64,000 nt of DNA from JASLEW01 sp035544875 (GTDB lineage: Bacteria > Acidobacteriota > Thermoanaerobaculia > Multivoradales > UBA5704), in the NCBI GenBank assembly GCA_035544875.1, contig DASZZP010000100.1, positions 1-64,000 on the forward strand. The letters run 5' to 3'. How positions within the stretch are numbered: the first letter of the stretch is position 1; each line of letters begins with the position of its first letter. Position numbers and translations under genes: made by a program. The notes beneath the pieces are model-generated. The model was not told where the DNA came from, made no database searches, and saw nothing but the letters and a program-made list of their open reading frames with translations. Positions 49,562 through 57,614 of the stretch are shown piece after piece.

Positions 49562-50623
49562 TCAGCGCTCGCGGCCGAGGTCGGGGATGGCGCGCGGCGC
49601 GGCGCAGCATGCGACCCCGGAGGCGGCGATCGGCCGGCCATGTGGGCAGACCGCGGGATGATCGAGGAAGGCGCACACCTGGTCCTCGAAGCCGGCCGCG
49701 ACCGGCGTTGCCCGCCCGCACTCGCCGCCGGCCGAGCTGCCGGCCAGCGTGCGGGCGAGCAGGACCTCGGCCAGCCGCACCCGCCGCACCGCGGCGGCGG
49801 CCTGCGCCCGGCCGCGCTCGGTGAAGGCGATCTGCGCGCCGGCGAAGCTGAGCAGCCCCTGGGCGAGCAGGTCCGCCACCCCACGCTGCGCCACCGAGAC
49901 CGGCCGCGCGTCTTCTTCTAGGGAGCGCCAGAGCTCGGCCAGCACCGACTGCAACTCGGCGCCGCCCGGCTCGCCGAGCGCTGCCAGCCGTCCGTGCTCC
50001 AGCCGGATCTCACGGCCGGCGCGAGCGGCGATCGTCGGATCGTGCGTCACCAGGACGAGGGTGTGGCCGCGCCGGTGGAGATCGGCCAGCAGCGTCATCA
50101 CCACCGCCTCGTTGACCGCGTCCAGATTGCCGGTCGGCTCGTCGGCAAGGATGATCGGCGGCTGGTTGATGAGCGCGCGGGCGATGCAGACCCGCTGCTG
50201 CTCGCCGCCCGAGAGCTGGCTCGGCAGATGATCCAGCCGCTGCCCGAGGCCGACGCGGTCGAGCGCCCGCTCGGCTTCTCCGCGATCGGTCATGCTGTGG
50301 ACGTACTGCGCCAGCATCACGTTCTCGACCGCGGTGAGATAGGGGATGAGGTGGAACTGCTGGAACACCAGCCCGACGGTCTGCTGGCGATAGCGGGCCC
50401 GCTCGCGGCTCGACAGCCCGGCGAGATCGAGCCCGCCCACCCGGACTCTGCCGGATGAAGGCCGATCGAGCCCGGAAAGGACGTTGAGCAGCGTCGTCTT
50501 GCCCGAGCCTGAGGGACCGGTCACCGCCACCCACTCCCCCTCGCCGATGGTGAGGGTCAGATCGTCGAGCGCGGCAAGCGATCCGAAGCGGCGCGACAGG
50601 CCCTCGATCTCGACCAGCGGCAT
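49562..50623 (-). CDS. ABC ATPase fused to a DtxR/MntR-like domain
   Basis: A 353-aa protein. Residues 1-225 are a MacB/LolD-type ATPase: Walker A GPSGSGKTT (36-44), Q-loop FQQFHLIPYLTAVENVML, signature LSGGEQQRV, Walker B IILADEPTGNLD and H-loop VTHD. Residues about 235-353 resemble the wing and dimerisation part of DtxR/MntR regulators: DLLAQGLLSFAGAQIAFTERGR, VRRVRLAEVLLA, FLDHPAVCPHGRPI. The usual metal ligands (His in VRRH; C-x2-EH) are absent, so metal sensing is uncertain. The tail SGVACCAAP adds Cys. It is the last gene of the iron operon. Confidence 0.88.
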   Translation of the reverse strand: MPLVEIEGLSRRFGSLAALDDLTLTIGEGEWVAVTGPSGSGKTTLLNVLSGLDRPSSGRVRVGGLDLAGLSSRERARYRQQTVGLVFQQFHLIPYLTAVENVMLAQYVHSMTDRGEAERALDRVGLGQRLDHLPSQLSGGEQQRVCIARALINQPPIILADEPTGNLDAVNEAVVMTLLADLHRRGHTLVLVTHDPTIAARAGREIRLEHGRLAALGEPGGAELQSVLAELWRSLEEDARPVSVAQRGVADLLAQGLLSFAGAQIAFTERGRAQAAAAVRRVRLAEVLLARTLAGSSAGGECGRATPVAAGFEDQVCAFLDHPAVCPHGRPIAASGVACCAAPRAIPDLGRER

Positions 50624-50630
50624 CCTCGCC

Positions 50631-51449
50631 TCACTCGCCCCGCAGAACGCTGGCGGCGTCCAGGCGCTCGACCCGCCGCAGTGTCACCACCAGCGAAGCG
50701 CCGACCACCAGCACCGCCACGAGGGCGGCGGCGGCGAGGCTGCTGCCGGTCACCTCCGGACCGCTGCCCGGTCCCAGCATCCGCCCCTCGAGGCCTGCCG
50801 CCGCGAGCTCGCCGAGCAGTGCGCCGAGTAGTCCCGCCAGCAACGCCGCCACCAGCAGCTCGGCGGCAAAGATGGCGCCCACCCGCCGCCCGGTGAAGCC
50901 GAGGGCGAGCATCATGCCCACCTCGATCCGCCGCTCTCCGACCAGGGCGGCGGTCGCCGCGCTCACCGCGAGCAGCGCCAGCAAGAGCGAGACCGCGCTC
51001 ACCGCACCCAGGACCAGCATGAGGCGCCGCCGCAGCCGCTCGTCCGCGGCGCTGACCCGCAACAGCGGCGCCGCCTCCACCCCCTCGACCTGCGTCTCGA
51101 TGGCCCGCGCCACCTCCTCCAGGCGGGCCGGCGCGACCCGCACCGCGATGCGCGCCAGCTGCCGCTCGCCGGCGCCTTCCGCCGGCACTCCGGCGGCCGA
51201 TTCCACGCCCGGCAGCGCCCGCACCCGCTCGATTGCGGAGCGTGGAATGGAGCCGGCGCCGCCGACCTGGGGCCGCACCGTGAGATTGGGGCCGAAGACC
51301 GCCAGGCTGGCTCCCAGGCGCCGTTCCGCCCGCGCCGAGAAGGCCGCCAGCGTGGCGACCGTCGCCGCCGCCACCGTCACCGCGGCCAGAATGAGGCCCA
51401 GCTGCCGGAAGCGCCGCCGCAGGCTGGCGAAGACCAGGCGGACGATCAC
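50631..51449 (-). CDS. FtsX-type ABC permease (short)
   Basis: A 272-aa permease with one N-terminal helix (LILAAVTVAAATVATLAAF), a soluble loop of about 100 residues and three C-terminal helices (LVLGAVSAVSLLLALLAVS; IFAAELLVAALLAGLLGALL; AALVAVLVVGASLVV). This is a compact FtsX/MacB topology. The start GTG overlaps the upstream permease stop as GTGA. The pair probably forms a heterodimer with the ATPase 7 nt downstream. In fetABCDEF/P19-type iron systems equivalent permeases accompany FTR1. Confidence 0.85.
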   Translation of the reverse strand: MIVRLVFASLRRRFRQLGLILAAVTVAAATVATLAAFSARAERRLGASLAVFGPNLTVRPQVGGAGSIPRSAIERVRALPGVESAAGVPAEGAGERQLARIAVRVAPARLEEVARAIETQVEGVEAAPLLRVSAADERLRRRLMLVLGAVSAVSLLLALLAVSAATAALVGERRIEVGMMLALGFTGRRVGAIFAAELLVAALLAGLLGALLGELAAAGLEGRMLGPGSGPEVTGSSLAAAALVAVLVVGASLVVTLRRVERLDAASVLRGE

Positions 51450-52789
51450 GCGGTCGCTCGCTTGAGGAGCGCCGCCGGGTAGCGGCCGAGCGCCCGCGTG
51501 ACCGGCAGGAGGCTTCCGAGCACCGCGATCAACAGGCCGAGGCCGGCCGCGAAGGGGAGCAGCACCGGCATCCAGGGCACGGTGACGCCGAGGACGGTGC
51601 TGCCCAGCAGGCGCCCCCCCAGGAGACCCAGCGCGCCGCCCAGCAACCCGCCCCAGCCTCCCAGCAGCGCCGCCTCGGAGAGGAAGAAGAAGACCACCCT
51701 CCGGCGCGCCGCGCCGATCGCCACCAGCAGGCCCGCCTCCAGGCGCCGTTCGAGCACGGTGGCGGTCATCGCGGCGGTGACTCCGACAGCGGCGCCGGCC
51801 AGAGCGACGAGCGCCAGGGCGAGCAGCACTCCGCGCAGCTTGCCGAGCACCTCGGCGGTGGCGGCGGTCAAGCCGTACACCACCTTCGCCCTCGCCTCCG
51901 GCAGCGCCTGGCCGAGCTGGAAGGCGACCGAGGAAGGGTAGGCCGTGCAATACCAGGTCTCGTACTCCTTGGGCGTCATCCGCCTGGGATCGCGTTGGTT
52001 CCCGACCTCGGGGTTGGTCTGGGCATAGATCTCGGCGCGGGTAAAACGACCTGGCTGCCCGGCAAGCCACTCGACCGCGGCCAGCGGCAGGAGCGCCGCG
52101 TCGTCCTCCTCGCCGCCGCTGGTGACCAGACCGACGACCGCGAGCTCCAGGCCGCGCGGGCCGAGCTCGGCACGCAGCCTGCTGCCTACCGCCACACCGA
52201 GCCGCAGCGCCAGCCGCCGCCCGATGGCCGCTTCCTCGCTCTCGCCGCGCCCGCCGGGCCGATCGGGATTATCGCGCCCCTCGGAATGCCCGTCGAACCC
52301 CTCAAAACCATCGCGCGGCCAGCGGCCGGCGACCCTCAGCGTAGGCCGCGTTCTGGGGAGACCGCTCCGCCAGGCAGCGGCCGCAGCCGGCGCCGCCGCG
52401 CCCGGCTCGAGAGGGTGGTCGAACCAGGTGCCGATCGCCTCGGCCACGACCCCCTCCGTGCCAGCCTCCCCGGACCTGCCCGGCACCCCCAGGGGCCGCA
52501 GCCGCAGGCGCAGCGGGTAGAGCGGGGCCAAGGCCACGATGTTGTTGCGCCAGAAGATCTTGCGCACCTCGGGCAAGCGCGCCACGGCGAGCGTCTCCTG
52601 TCCCGGCGCGGGCAGCAGCTCGATGTTGGCGCCGTAGGCGGAGAGCTCCGCGGCGAGCCGGTCGCCCGAGGCGAACATCACCTCGGCGAGCGCCGTGGCG
52701 CCGAGCGTGCCCAGGGCCACGGCGGTGACCGCCAGCAGCTTCCTGCGGGTCCCGCGGCGCAGCGACTCGAGCAGCAGGCGGGTATACAA
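51446..52789 (-). CDS. FtsX-type ABC permease (long)
   Basis: A 447-aa permease with an N-terminal helix (LLAVTAVALGTLGATALAEV), a periplasmic domain of about 270 residues containing the PEVGNQRDPRRMTPKEYETW segment, and three C-terminal helices. The topology is as in MacB/FtsX. Start TTG 52789, 7 nt after the FTR1-DUF2318 stop. Partner of the short permease and the ATPase. Transport of iron or a reductant across the inner membrane is inferred from the operon. Confidence 0.85.
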   Translation of the reverse strand: MYTRLLLESLRRGTRRKLLAVTAVALGTLGATALAEVMFASGDRLAAELSAYGANIELLPAPGQETLAVARLPEVRKIFWRNNIVALAPLYPLRLRLRPLGVPGRSGEAGTEGVVAEAIGTWFDHPLEPGAAAPAAAAAWRSGLPRTRPTLRVAGRWPRDGFEGFDGHSEGRDNPDRPGGRGESEEAAIGRRLALRLGVAVGSRLRAELGPRGLELAVVGLVTSGGEEDDAALLPLAAVEWLAGQPGRFTRAEIYAQTNPEVGNQRDPRRMTPKEYETWYCTAYPSSVAFQLGQALPEARAKVVYGLTAATAEVLGKLRGVLLALALVALAGAAVGVTAAMTATVLERRLEAGLLVAIGAARRRVVFFFLSEAALLGGWGGLLGGALGLLGGRLLGSTVLGVTVPWMPVLLPFAAGLGLLIAVLGSLLPVTRALGRYPAALLKRATA

Positions 52790-52796
52790 GGCGCCC

Positions 52797-54134
52797 TCAC
52801 ATCCCCGGACGGCGGCTGCGCGCCGCGGCGCTGAACAGCTCCCGGCCCGCCGCCAGGTCGGCCGCCTTCAAGACCAGGCTGCCGGCCTCCAGCCGGGAGG
52901 GCAAGGGAATCGGGTTGCAGCCGCCGCGCTGGCCGATGCTCGGCGGATAGATGGTTGAGCCGCAGTGCATGCAGGTGACGCTGCCGCCCTCCTGGTAGTA
53001 GCCCTTGGCGCCGCAGATCTCGCAGGCGTCGAAGGCGGTGACGATCGGCGCCGCTCCCCCCTCCCCCAGCGGCACCGCGATGAAGCGGACCTGGATGCCG
53101 CCGAGGTCGACCGTAAAGCGCGCCAGCGCGGTGCCGTGGAAGGCGCCGCGCGGAATGCGCAAAACGCCGTCGGCACCGGCGGCGAGCAGCGTGGCCGGCG
53201 ACAGCACGGCCGGCGGCCGCGTGTAGACGAACCCCAGGCCGAGCACCGCCAGGATGGCGACGCCCAGGCTGCCCCCGAGCACCCGCGCCCGCGCCATCCG
53301 GCCCGCCTGCGCCCGCGCCAGCCGTGCCGCCGCCGGCGAGTCGGCGGTGGGCGCGGAAGCGGCGGGTCCGGAGGCGCCGCCCTCCTCCGGCGCCTTCGGC
53401 GCGCTCCGCCCCGGCACCAGCAGCAGGAGCAGCGGCAGCACCAGCACGGCGGCGACGAAGAAGAACTCGTTCTTGACCAGCGGGCCGACCGCCGCCATCG
53501 ACCCGGCGTTGGCGGGCAGCCAGCCGGCTTCCGCCAGCTCGTGATAGCCATTGATCAACAGCTGGACCACAAAGATCAGCAGCGCGATGCCGGTGATCTT
53601 GAAGAAGCGGCCGAGGTCGACCCGCAAGCTGCCGCGCACGAAGAGGATGCCGAAGGCGACCGCCGCGGCGAGGCCGAGCAGGACGCCCAGCAGGGTCAGC
53701 AGTCCGCTGGTGGTGAGCGACAGCGCGGAGAGGAAGAGCACCGTCTCGACCCCCTCGCGGAACACCATGAGAAAGGTGAAGGCGAAGATCCCGGCTGCCA
53801 CCGAGGCCGCGCGCTCGCGGCCGACGATCCGCGCCAGCGAGCCCTTCATCTCGCCGGAGAGCGCCTGGCTGTGCCGCCACATCCAGATCATCATGCTCGA
53901 GACCACGCCCGCCGAAGCCAGGTAGAGAATCCCTTCGAGCACGTTCTCGTTGACGGTCAGGCGATAGAGCAGGTAGGAGACCGCCAGGCTGGCGGCGACC
54001 GCCGCCGCGATCCCCGACCAGACCGAGCCGAGAAAGCGGCTGAAACCCTCCCGGCGCAGGAAAGCGACGATGATCGCCACCACCAGCGCCGCCTCGACCC
54101 CCTCGCGCAGCGCCACGATCAGCGCCTCAAACAT
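52797..54134 (-). CDS. FTR1 iron permease fused to a DUF2318 domain
   Basis: A 445-aa membrane protein. The FTR1 part (1-250) carries two REGVE motifs (10-14 and 126-130) that bind iron in this oxidase-dependent permease family. After a Pro/Ala linker and one more helix (VAILAVLGLGFVYT) comes a DUF2318 domain (about 330-430) with ACEICGAKGYYQEG, VTCMHCGSTIYPPSIGQRGG (cysteines in CxxC pairs) and CNPIPLP. In FetMP/P19 systems DUF2318 is often a separate or fused partner of Ftr1. The ATG start overlaps fur by 8 bp. Confidence 0.9.
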   Translation of the reverse strand: MFEALIVALREGVEAALVVAIIVAFLRREGFSRFLGSVWSGIAAAVAASLAVSYLLYRLTVNENVLEGILYLASAGVVSSMMIWMWRHSQALSGEMKGSLARIVGRERAASVAAGIFAFTFLMVFREGVETVLFLSALSLTTSGLLTLLGVLLGLAAAVAFGILFVRGSLRVDLGRFFKITGIALLIFVVQLLINGYHELAEAGWLPANAGSMAAVGPLVKNEFFFVAAVLVLPLLLLLVPGRSAPKAPEEGGASGPAASAPTADSPAAARLARAQAGRMARARVLGGSLGVAILAVLGLGFVYTRPPAVLSPATLLAAGADGVLRIPRGAFHGTALARFTVDLGGIQVRFIAVPLGEGGAAPIVTAFDACEICGAKGYYQEGGSVTCMHCGSTIYPPSIGQRGGCNPIPLPSRLEAGSLVLKAADLAAGRELFSAAARSRRPGM

Positions 54135-54702
54135 GCGTCCACCTCGGCGCGGCCGCACGAAGCCGCGCGGCAGCCCCTGGCTCCGATGACCCCGATGAAT
54201 CCGGTGATTCCGGCGCCGCCGCCACTTCGGACGCGGTAGCCGCCTCGGCCCCCGCCACCGCCGCCGCCTCCGCCGCGCAAGGCCGGCAGAGGCCGCTGAT
54301 CTGCAGGCTGGAGGCGCCGGGCACGAAGCCATGGGCGCGGCAGATCTCCACCTGCAGGGCGGCGATGCCCGGACTGACGAACTCCACCACCCGCCTGCAG
54401 CGCGCGCACACCAGGTGATCGTGCCGCTGCCCGGCGTGGAGGTGCTCGTAGAGGAATCGCCGCCGCCCCAGGCGCTGCTTGCGGGCGAGGCCGCTCGCCA
54501 CCAGCAGCTCGAGGTTGCGATAGACCGTGGCGCGAGAGATCTTGAGCCCGCGCGCCCGGATCGCCCGCCACAGCTCCTCGGCGTCGATGTGGCCATGCTG
54601 CGCGAACATCTCGTCGAGCAGGACGAGGCGCTCCGCCGTGACCCGCTGCCGCCGCCGGCGCAGGAAACTCAAGAACCGCTCGCGCTCCCGGAAGCTCGCC
54701 AT
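54127..54702 (-). CDS. fur: Fur-family metal-dependent repressor
   Basis: A 191-aa Fur protein: winged helix with QRVTAERLVLLDEMFAQHGH and SRATVYRNLELLVASGLARK. The metal site is HDHLVCARC (His94, His96, Cys99, Cys102), with a second CxxC at 139-142, so the structural Zn site is complete. A 45-residue Ala/Ser/Glu-rich tail is longer than usual. SD GGAG precedes the ATG. As first gene of the iron operon it probably autoregulates. The palindromes at 54756 and 54789 are candidate operators. Confidence 0.92.
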   Translation of the reverse strand: MASFRERERFLSFLRRRRQRVTAERLVLLDEMFAQHGHIDAEELWRAIRARGLKISRATVYRNLELLVASGLARKQRLGRRRFLYEHLHAGQRHDHLVCARCRRVVEFVSPGIAALQVEICRAHGFVPGASSLQISGLCRPCAAEAAAVAGAEAATASEVAAAPESPDSSGSSEPGAAARLRAAAPRWTHV

Positions 54703-54755
54703 ACGTGGTCTCCGCGCCCCTCTCGGACCGGCGCCAGAATGCAGGCACCGGATTA

Positions 54756-54772
54756 TTGAGACAAGGTCTCAA
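54756..54772. promoter_or_regulatory. Operator-like palindrome downstream of the fur promoter
   Basis: TTGAGAC AAG GTCTCAA is a perfect 7-bp inverted repeat with a 3-nt spacer. It lies just after the predicted start of transcription of fur and is AT-richer than its surroundings. It is a candidate Fur (or other repressor) site. Confidence 0.6.
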
Positions 54773-54783
54773 CAATGCTCTCT

Positions 54784-54813
54784 ATTCTGGACTGTTTCAG
54801 TCCGGTTTGTCAA
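54784..54813 (-). promoter_or_regulatory. Promoter of the fur/iron operon with embedded palindrome
   Basis: -35 TTGACA (54808-54813), 18-bp spacer and -10 CAGAAT (54784-54789) face fur. The spacer holds GGACTG TTT CAGTCC (54789-54803), a second perfect inverted repeat in a position where a bound protein would block polymerase. Confidence 0.7.
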
Positions 54814-54890
54814 TGAGCGGCCCGCGAGCGGCCCGCGCCGAGAGCCTGCGCGGTTTCGAGTAAAATAAAATTGGGTAAGATAAAACCAAG

Positions 54891-56282
54891 CTAATCGCGC
54901 TCGGCGAGCGGCACGAAGCTGCGGCGGACGGCGCCGGTATAGATCTGGCGCGGCCGATTGATGCGGGTCTTGGGATCGTCGCGCATCTCCTTCCAGTGCG
55001 CGAGCCAGCCGGGCAGCCTGCCCAAGGCGAACATCACCGTGAACATGTTGGTGGGGATCCCCATCGCGCGATAGATGATGCCGCTGTAGAAGTCGACGTT
55101 CGGATAGAGCTTGCGCTCGACGAAGAAACCATCGTGCAGGGCGACTTCTTCGAGCGCCTTCGCGATGTCGAGCAACGGGTCCATGACCCCCATCTCGGCG
55201 AGCACTTCGTCGGCGGTCTCCTTCAGGATCCGCGCCCGCGGATCGAAGTTCTTGTACACCCGGTGGCCGAATCCCATCAAGCGGAATTCCGAGCTCTTGT
55301 CCTTCGCCAGGTCGACGTATTTCCGGTAGTTGCCGCCGTCGCTCTGGATGCGCTCGAGCATCTCGATCACTTTCTGGTTGGCGCCGCCGTGCAGCGGCCC
55401 CCAGAGGGCGCAAATGCCCGCCGAGATCGACGCCCACAGGTTGGCCTGGCTGCTTCCCACCATGCGCACCGTCGAGGTGCTGCAGTTCTGCTCGTGATCG
55501 GCGTGCAGGATGAGCAGCAGGTTGAGCGCCCGCTCGAGCACCGGCCGCACCACGTACGGCTCGGCGGGCACCGCGAACATCATGTGCAGGAAGTTGCCGC
55601 AGTATGAAAGGTCGTTGCGCGGATAGATGAAGGGCTGGCCGATGGTCTTCTTGTACGAGAAGGCGGCGATGGTCTTCGCCTTGGACAGCAGGCGGATGAT
55701 GTTGAGATCGTCATCGGCGTTCTTGGCCTGCGGGTAATAGCTCGACAGGCTGGCCACCATCGCCGACAGGATGGCCATCGGGTGGGCGCCCGCCGGGAAG
55801 CCTTCGAAGAACTTCTTCATGTCCTCGTGCAGCAGGCTATGATAGGTGAGCCGGGCGCGGAAGGCGGCCATCTCCTGCTTGCTCGGCAGATGGCCGTAGA
55901 TCAGGAGGTGGCAGACGTCGGTGAACTGGGTCTTGCCGGCGATCTCCTCGATCGGGTAGCCGCGATAGCGCAGGATTCCCTTTTCGCCGTCGATGAATGT
56001 GATGTCGCTTTCGCAGGCGCCGGTGTTGCCATAGCTCGGATCGAGGGTGATCGCTCCGGTCTTGGCGCGCAGCTGGGAGATATCGATCGCTTTTTCTCCC
56101 TCCGAACCCACCACCACCGGCAGCTCGTATTCTTTGCCGTCGAGGGTGAGCCGGGCTGGCGGGTGAGCGGCGATGTCGGCGCCAGGGGCGCCCGGACCCG
56201 CACTTTTCAGCGGCGCCGCTTGCGCCACGGCAGGCGCCGCCGCCGCGGCAACCTCTGCGCTCGTTTGCGAGCTCTGCGACAT
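54891..56282 (-). CDS. gltA: Citrate synthase (type II-like)
   Basis: Condenses acetyl-CoA and oxaloacetate at the head of the TCA cycle. The 463-aa sequence has SYGNTGACESDITFIDGEKG at the N-terminal beta region, catalytic His in LHADHEQNCSTSTVR, GPLHGGANQ, MGFGHRVYKNFDPRA and catalytic Asp in YPNVDFYSG. The N-terminal beta region marks the E. coli-like hexameric type. About 40 Ala/Pro-rich residues precede it. SD GAGGAGAT lies 7 nt before the ATG. An AT-rich tract (54858-54886) follows the gene, without a clear terminator hairpin. Confidence 0.97.
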   Translation of the reverse strand: MSQSSQTSAEVAAAAAPAVAQAAPLKSAGPGAPGADIAAHPPARLTLDGKEYELPVVVGSEGEKAIDISQLRAKTGAITLDPSYGNTGACESDITFIDGEKGILRYRGYPIEEIAGKTQFTDVCHLLIYGHLPSKQEMAAFRARLTYHSLLHEDMKKFFEGFPAGAHPMAILSAMVASLSSYYPQAKNADDDLNIIRLLSKAKTIAAFSYKKTIGQPFIYPRNDLSYCGNFLHMMFAVPAEPYVVRPVLERALNLLLILHADHEQNCSTSTVRMVGSSQANLWASISAGICALWGPLHGGANQKVIEMLERIQSDGGNYRKYVDLAKDKSSEFRLMGFGHRVYKNFDPRARILKETADEVLAEMGVMDPLLDIAKALEEVALHDGFFVERKLYPNVDFYSGIIYRAMGIPTNMFTVMFALGRLPGWLAHWKEMRDDPKTRINRPRQIYTGAVRRSFVPLAERD

Positions 56283-56417
56283 GACGGGATCTCCTCGATC
56301 CGGCGCTCGAGCGCCCGAGACCGGCAGGCGCTCTCTTCCCGTCCCGGATTCTAGCCGCTGCGGAGCGGCGGGCGCAAGGAAAGAGAGGGCCGAAAGGGCG
56401 GCCTGGCCCAGGCCTCG

Positions 56418-57611
56418 CTAAACCTCGCGCAGCGCGCTCGCCACCGGGATGCGGGCCGCCCGCACCGCCGGGAAGATGCCGCCGACGAAGCCCATCACCA
56501 GGGTCGCAAGGATCGCCCAGCCGAGCAGGCGCGGCGTGACCGCGAAAGCGAAGGCGACCTGGCTGAAGGTCTGCCAGTTGATGGTCGCCGCCTGGTAGCC
56601 GTTGAAGACGAAGTAGGCGACCGCGCCGCCCAGCACGCCGCCCAGCAGCGACAGCAGCAGCGACTCGGAGATCACCGAGGCGACCACCGGCAAGCCGCCG
56701 AAGCCCAGGGCGCGCAGGGTCGCGATCTCGCGGACGCGCGTCGCCACCGCCGAGTACATCGTCAGCAGGGAGCCGAACACGGCGCCGACCGCCATCAGGC
56801 CGGCGATGAGCACGCCGAGGAAGGTGACGATGCTGGTCAGGGCGCGCGACTGCTCGGCGTAGTAGTCGGCTTCCCGCTCGACCTTGACGTCGAGCCGCGG
56901 ATCGGCGGTCAGGGCGTTCTTGAAGGCGGCAAAGCCGTCGGCCGAGGCGAGCTTGACGTGCACCGACTGGAACATGGTGCGGCGGTAGATCGGCATCAGC
57001 ACGTCGACGTCGCACCAGATCTCCGAGTCGGAGATCTGGCCGCCGGTGGTGAACATGCCCACCACCTGCCAGCGGTTCTGGCCCGACACCAGGGTCTTGC
57101 CGACCTCCAGCCCTGCGAACTCGGCCGCCGCACCGCGGCCCACGATCACCTCGTTGCGCCCCGGCTGGAAGAGCCGCCCGGCGACCAGGTGGAGGGCCTT
57201 GCGCACCTCGAAGGCGGCCGCCGTCACTCCGCGCTGCGGCACGTTGGCCGAGGTTCCGGTCGAGCGCTTCGGCACGTCGACGATCACGTAGAGCTCGTTG
57301 GAGGCTACCGGCCCGGCCGCCGTGCGCAGCACTCCCGGCGCATCGGCGATGATGCGCGCGGCGTCGCGGGGTATGCCGCTGACCATCTCCGAGTCGCTGC
57401 CGCCGCGCAGCACCATGGCGGTATCGGGCGAGCCGGACGAGGAGAGGGTGGCGCGGAAGCCCTCGGCGATCGACAGCACGGCGACGAAGACCATCACCAC
57501 GCCGGCCACGCCGACCACCGTCGACAGGGCCGCGCCGCGGCGCTGGGGCAGCGTGCGCAGGTTGAGCATCGTCACCGCCGCCACTTGCGAGATCCAGTTG
57601 AAGAAGCGCAT
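56418..57611 (-). CDS. ABC transporter permease, MacB/FtsX-like (1)
   Basis: A 397-aa permease with four helices. It starts FFNWISQVAAVTMLNLRTLPQRR and has a MacB-like periplasmic domain with IWCDVDVLMPIYRRTMFQ. The C-terminal triad of helices carries the FtsX signature ATRVREIATLRALGFGG and ends VPVASALREV. It is the last gene of a four-gene exporter operon with HlyD, ATPase and a second permease, 3 nt after the latter. Confidence 0.92.
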   Translation of the reverse strand: MRFFNWISQVAAVTMLNLRTLPQRRGAALSTVVGVAGVVMVFVAVLSIAEGFRATLSSSGSPDTAMVLRGGSDSEMVSGIPRDAARIIADAPGVLRTAAGPVASNELYVIVDVPKRSTGTSANVPQRGVTAAAFEVRKALHLVAGRLFQPGRNEVIVGRGAAAEFAGLEVGKTLVSGQNRWQVVGMFTTGGQISDSEIWCDVDVLMPIYRRTMFQSVHVKLASADGFAAFKNALTADPRLDVKVEREADYYAEQSRALTSIVTFLGVLIAGLMAVGAVFGSLLTMYSAVATRVREIATLRALGFGGLPVVASVISESLLLSLLGGVLGGAVAYFVFNGYQAATINWQTFSQVAFAFAVTPRLLGWAILATLVMGFVGGIFPAVRAARIPVASALREV

Positions 57612-57614
57612 CGC

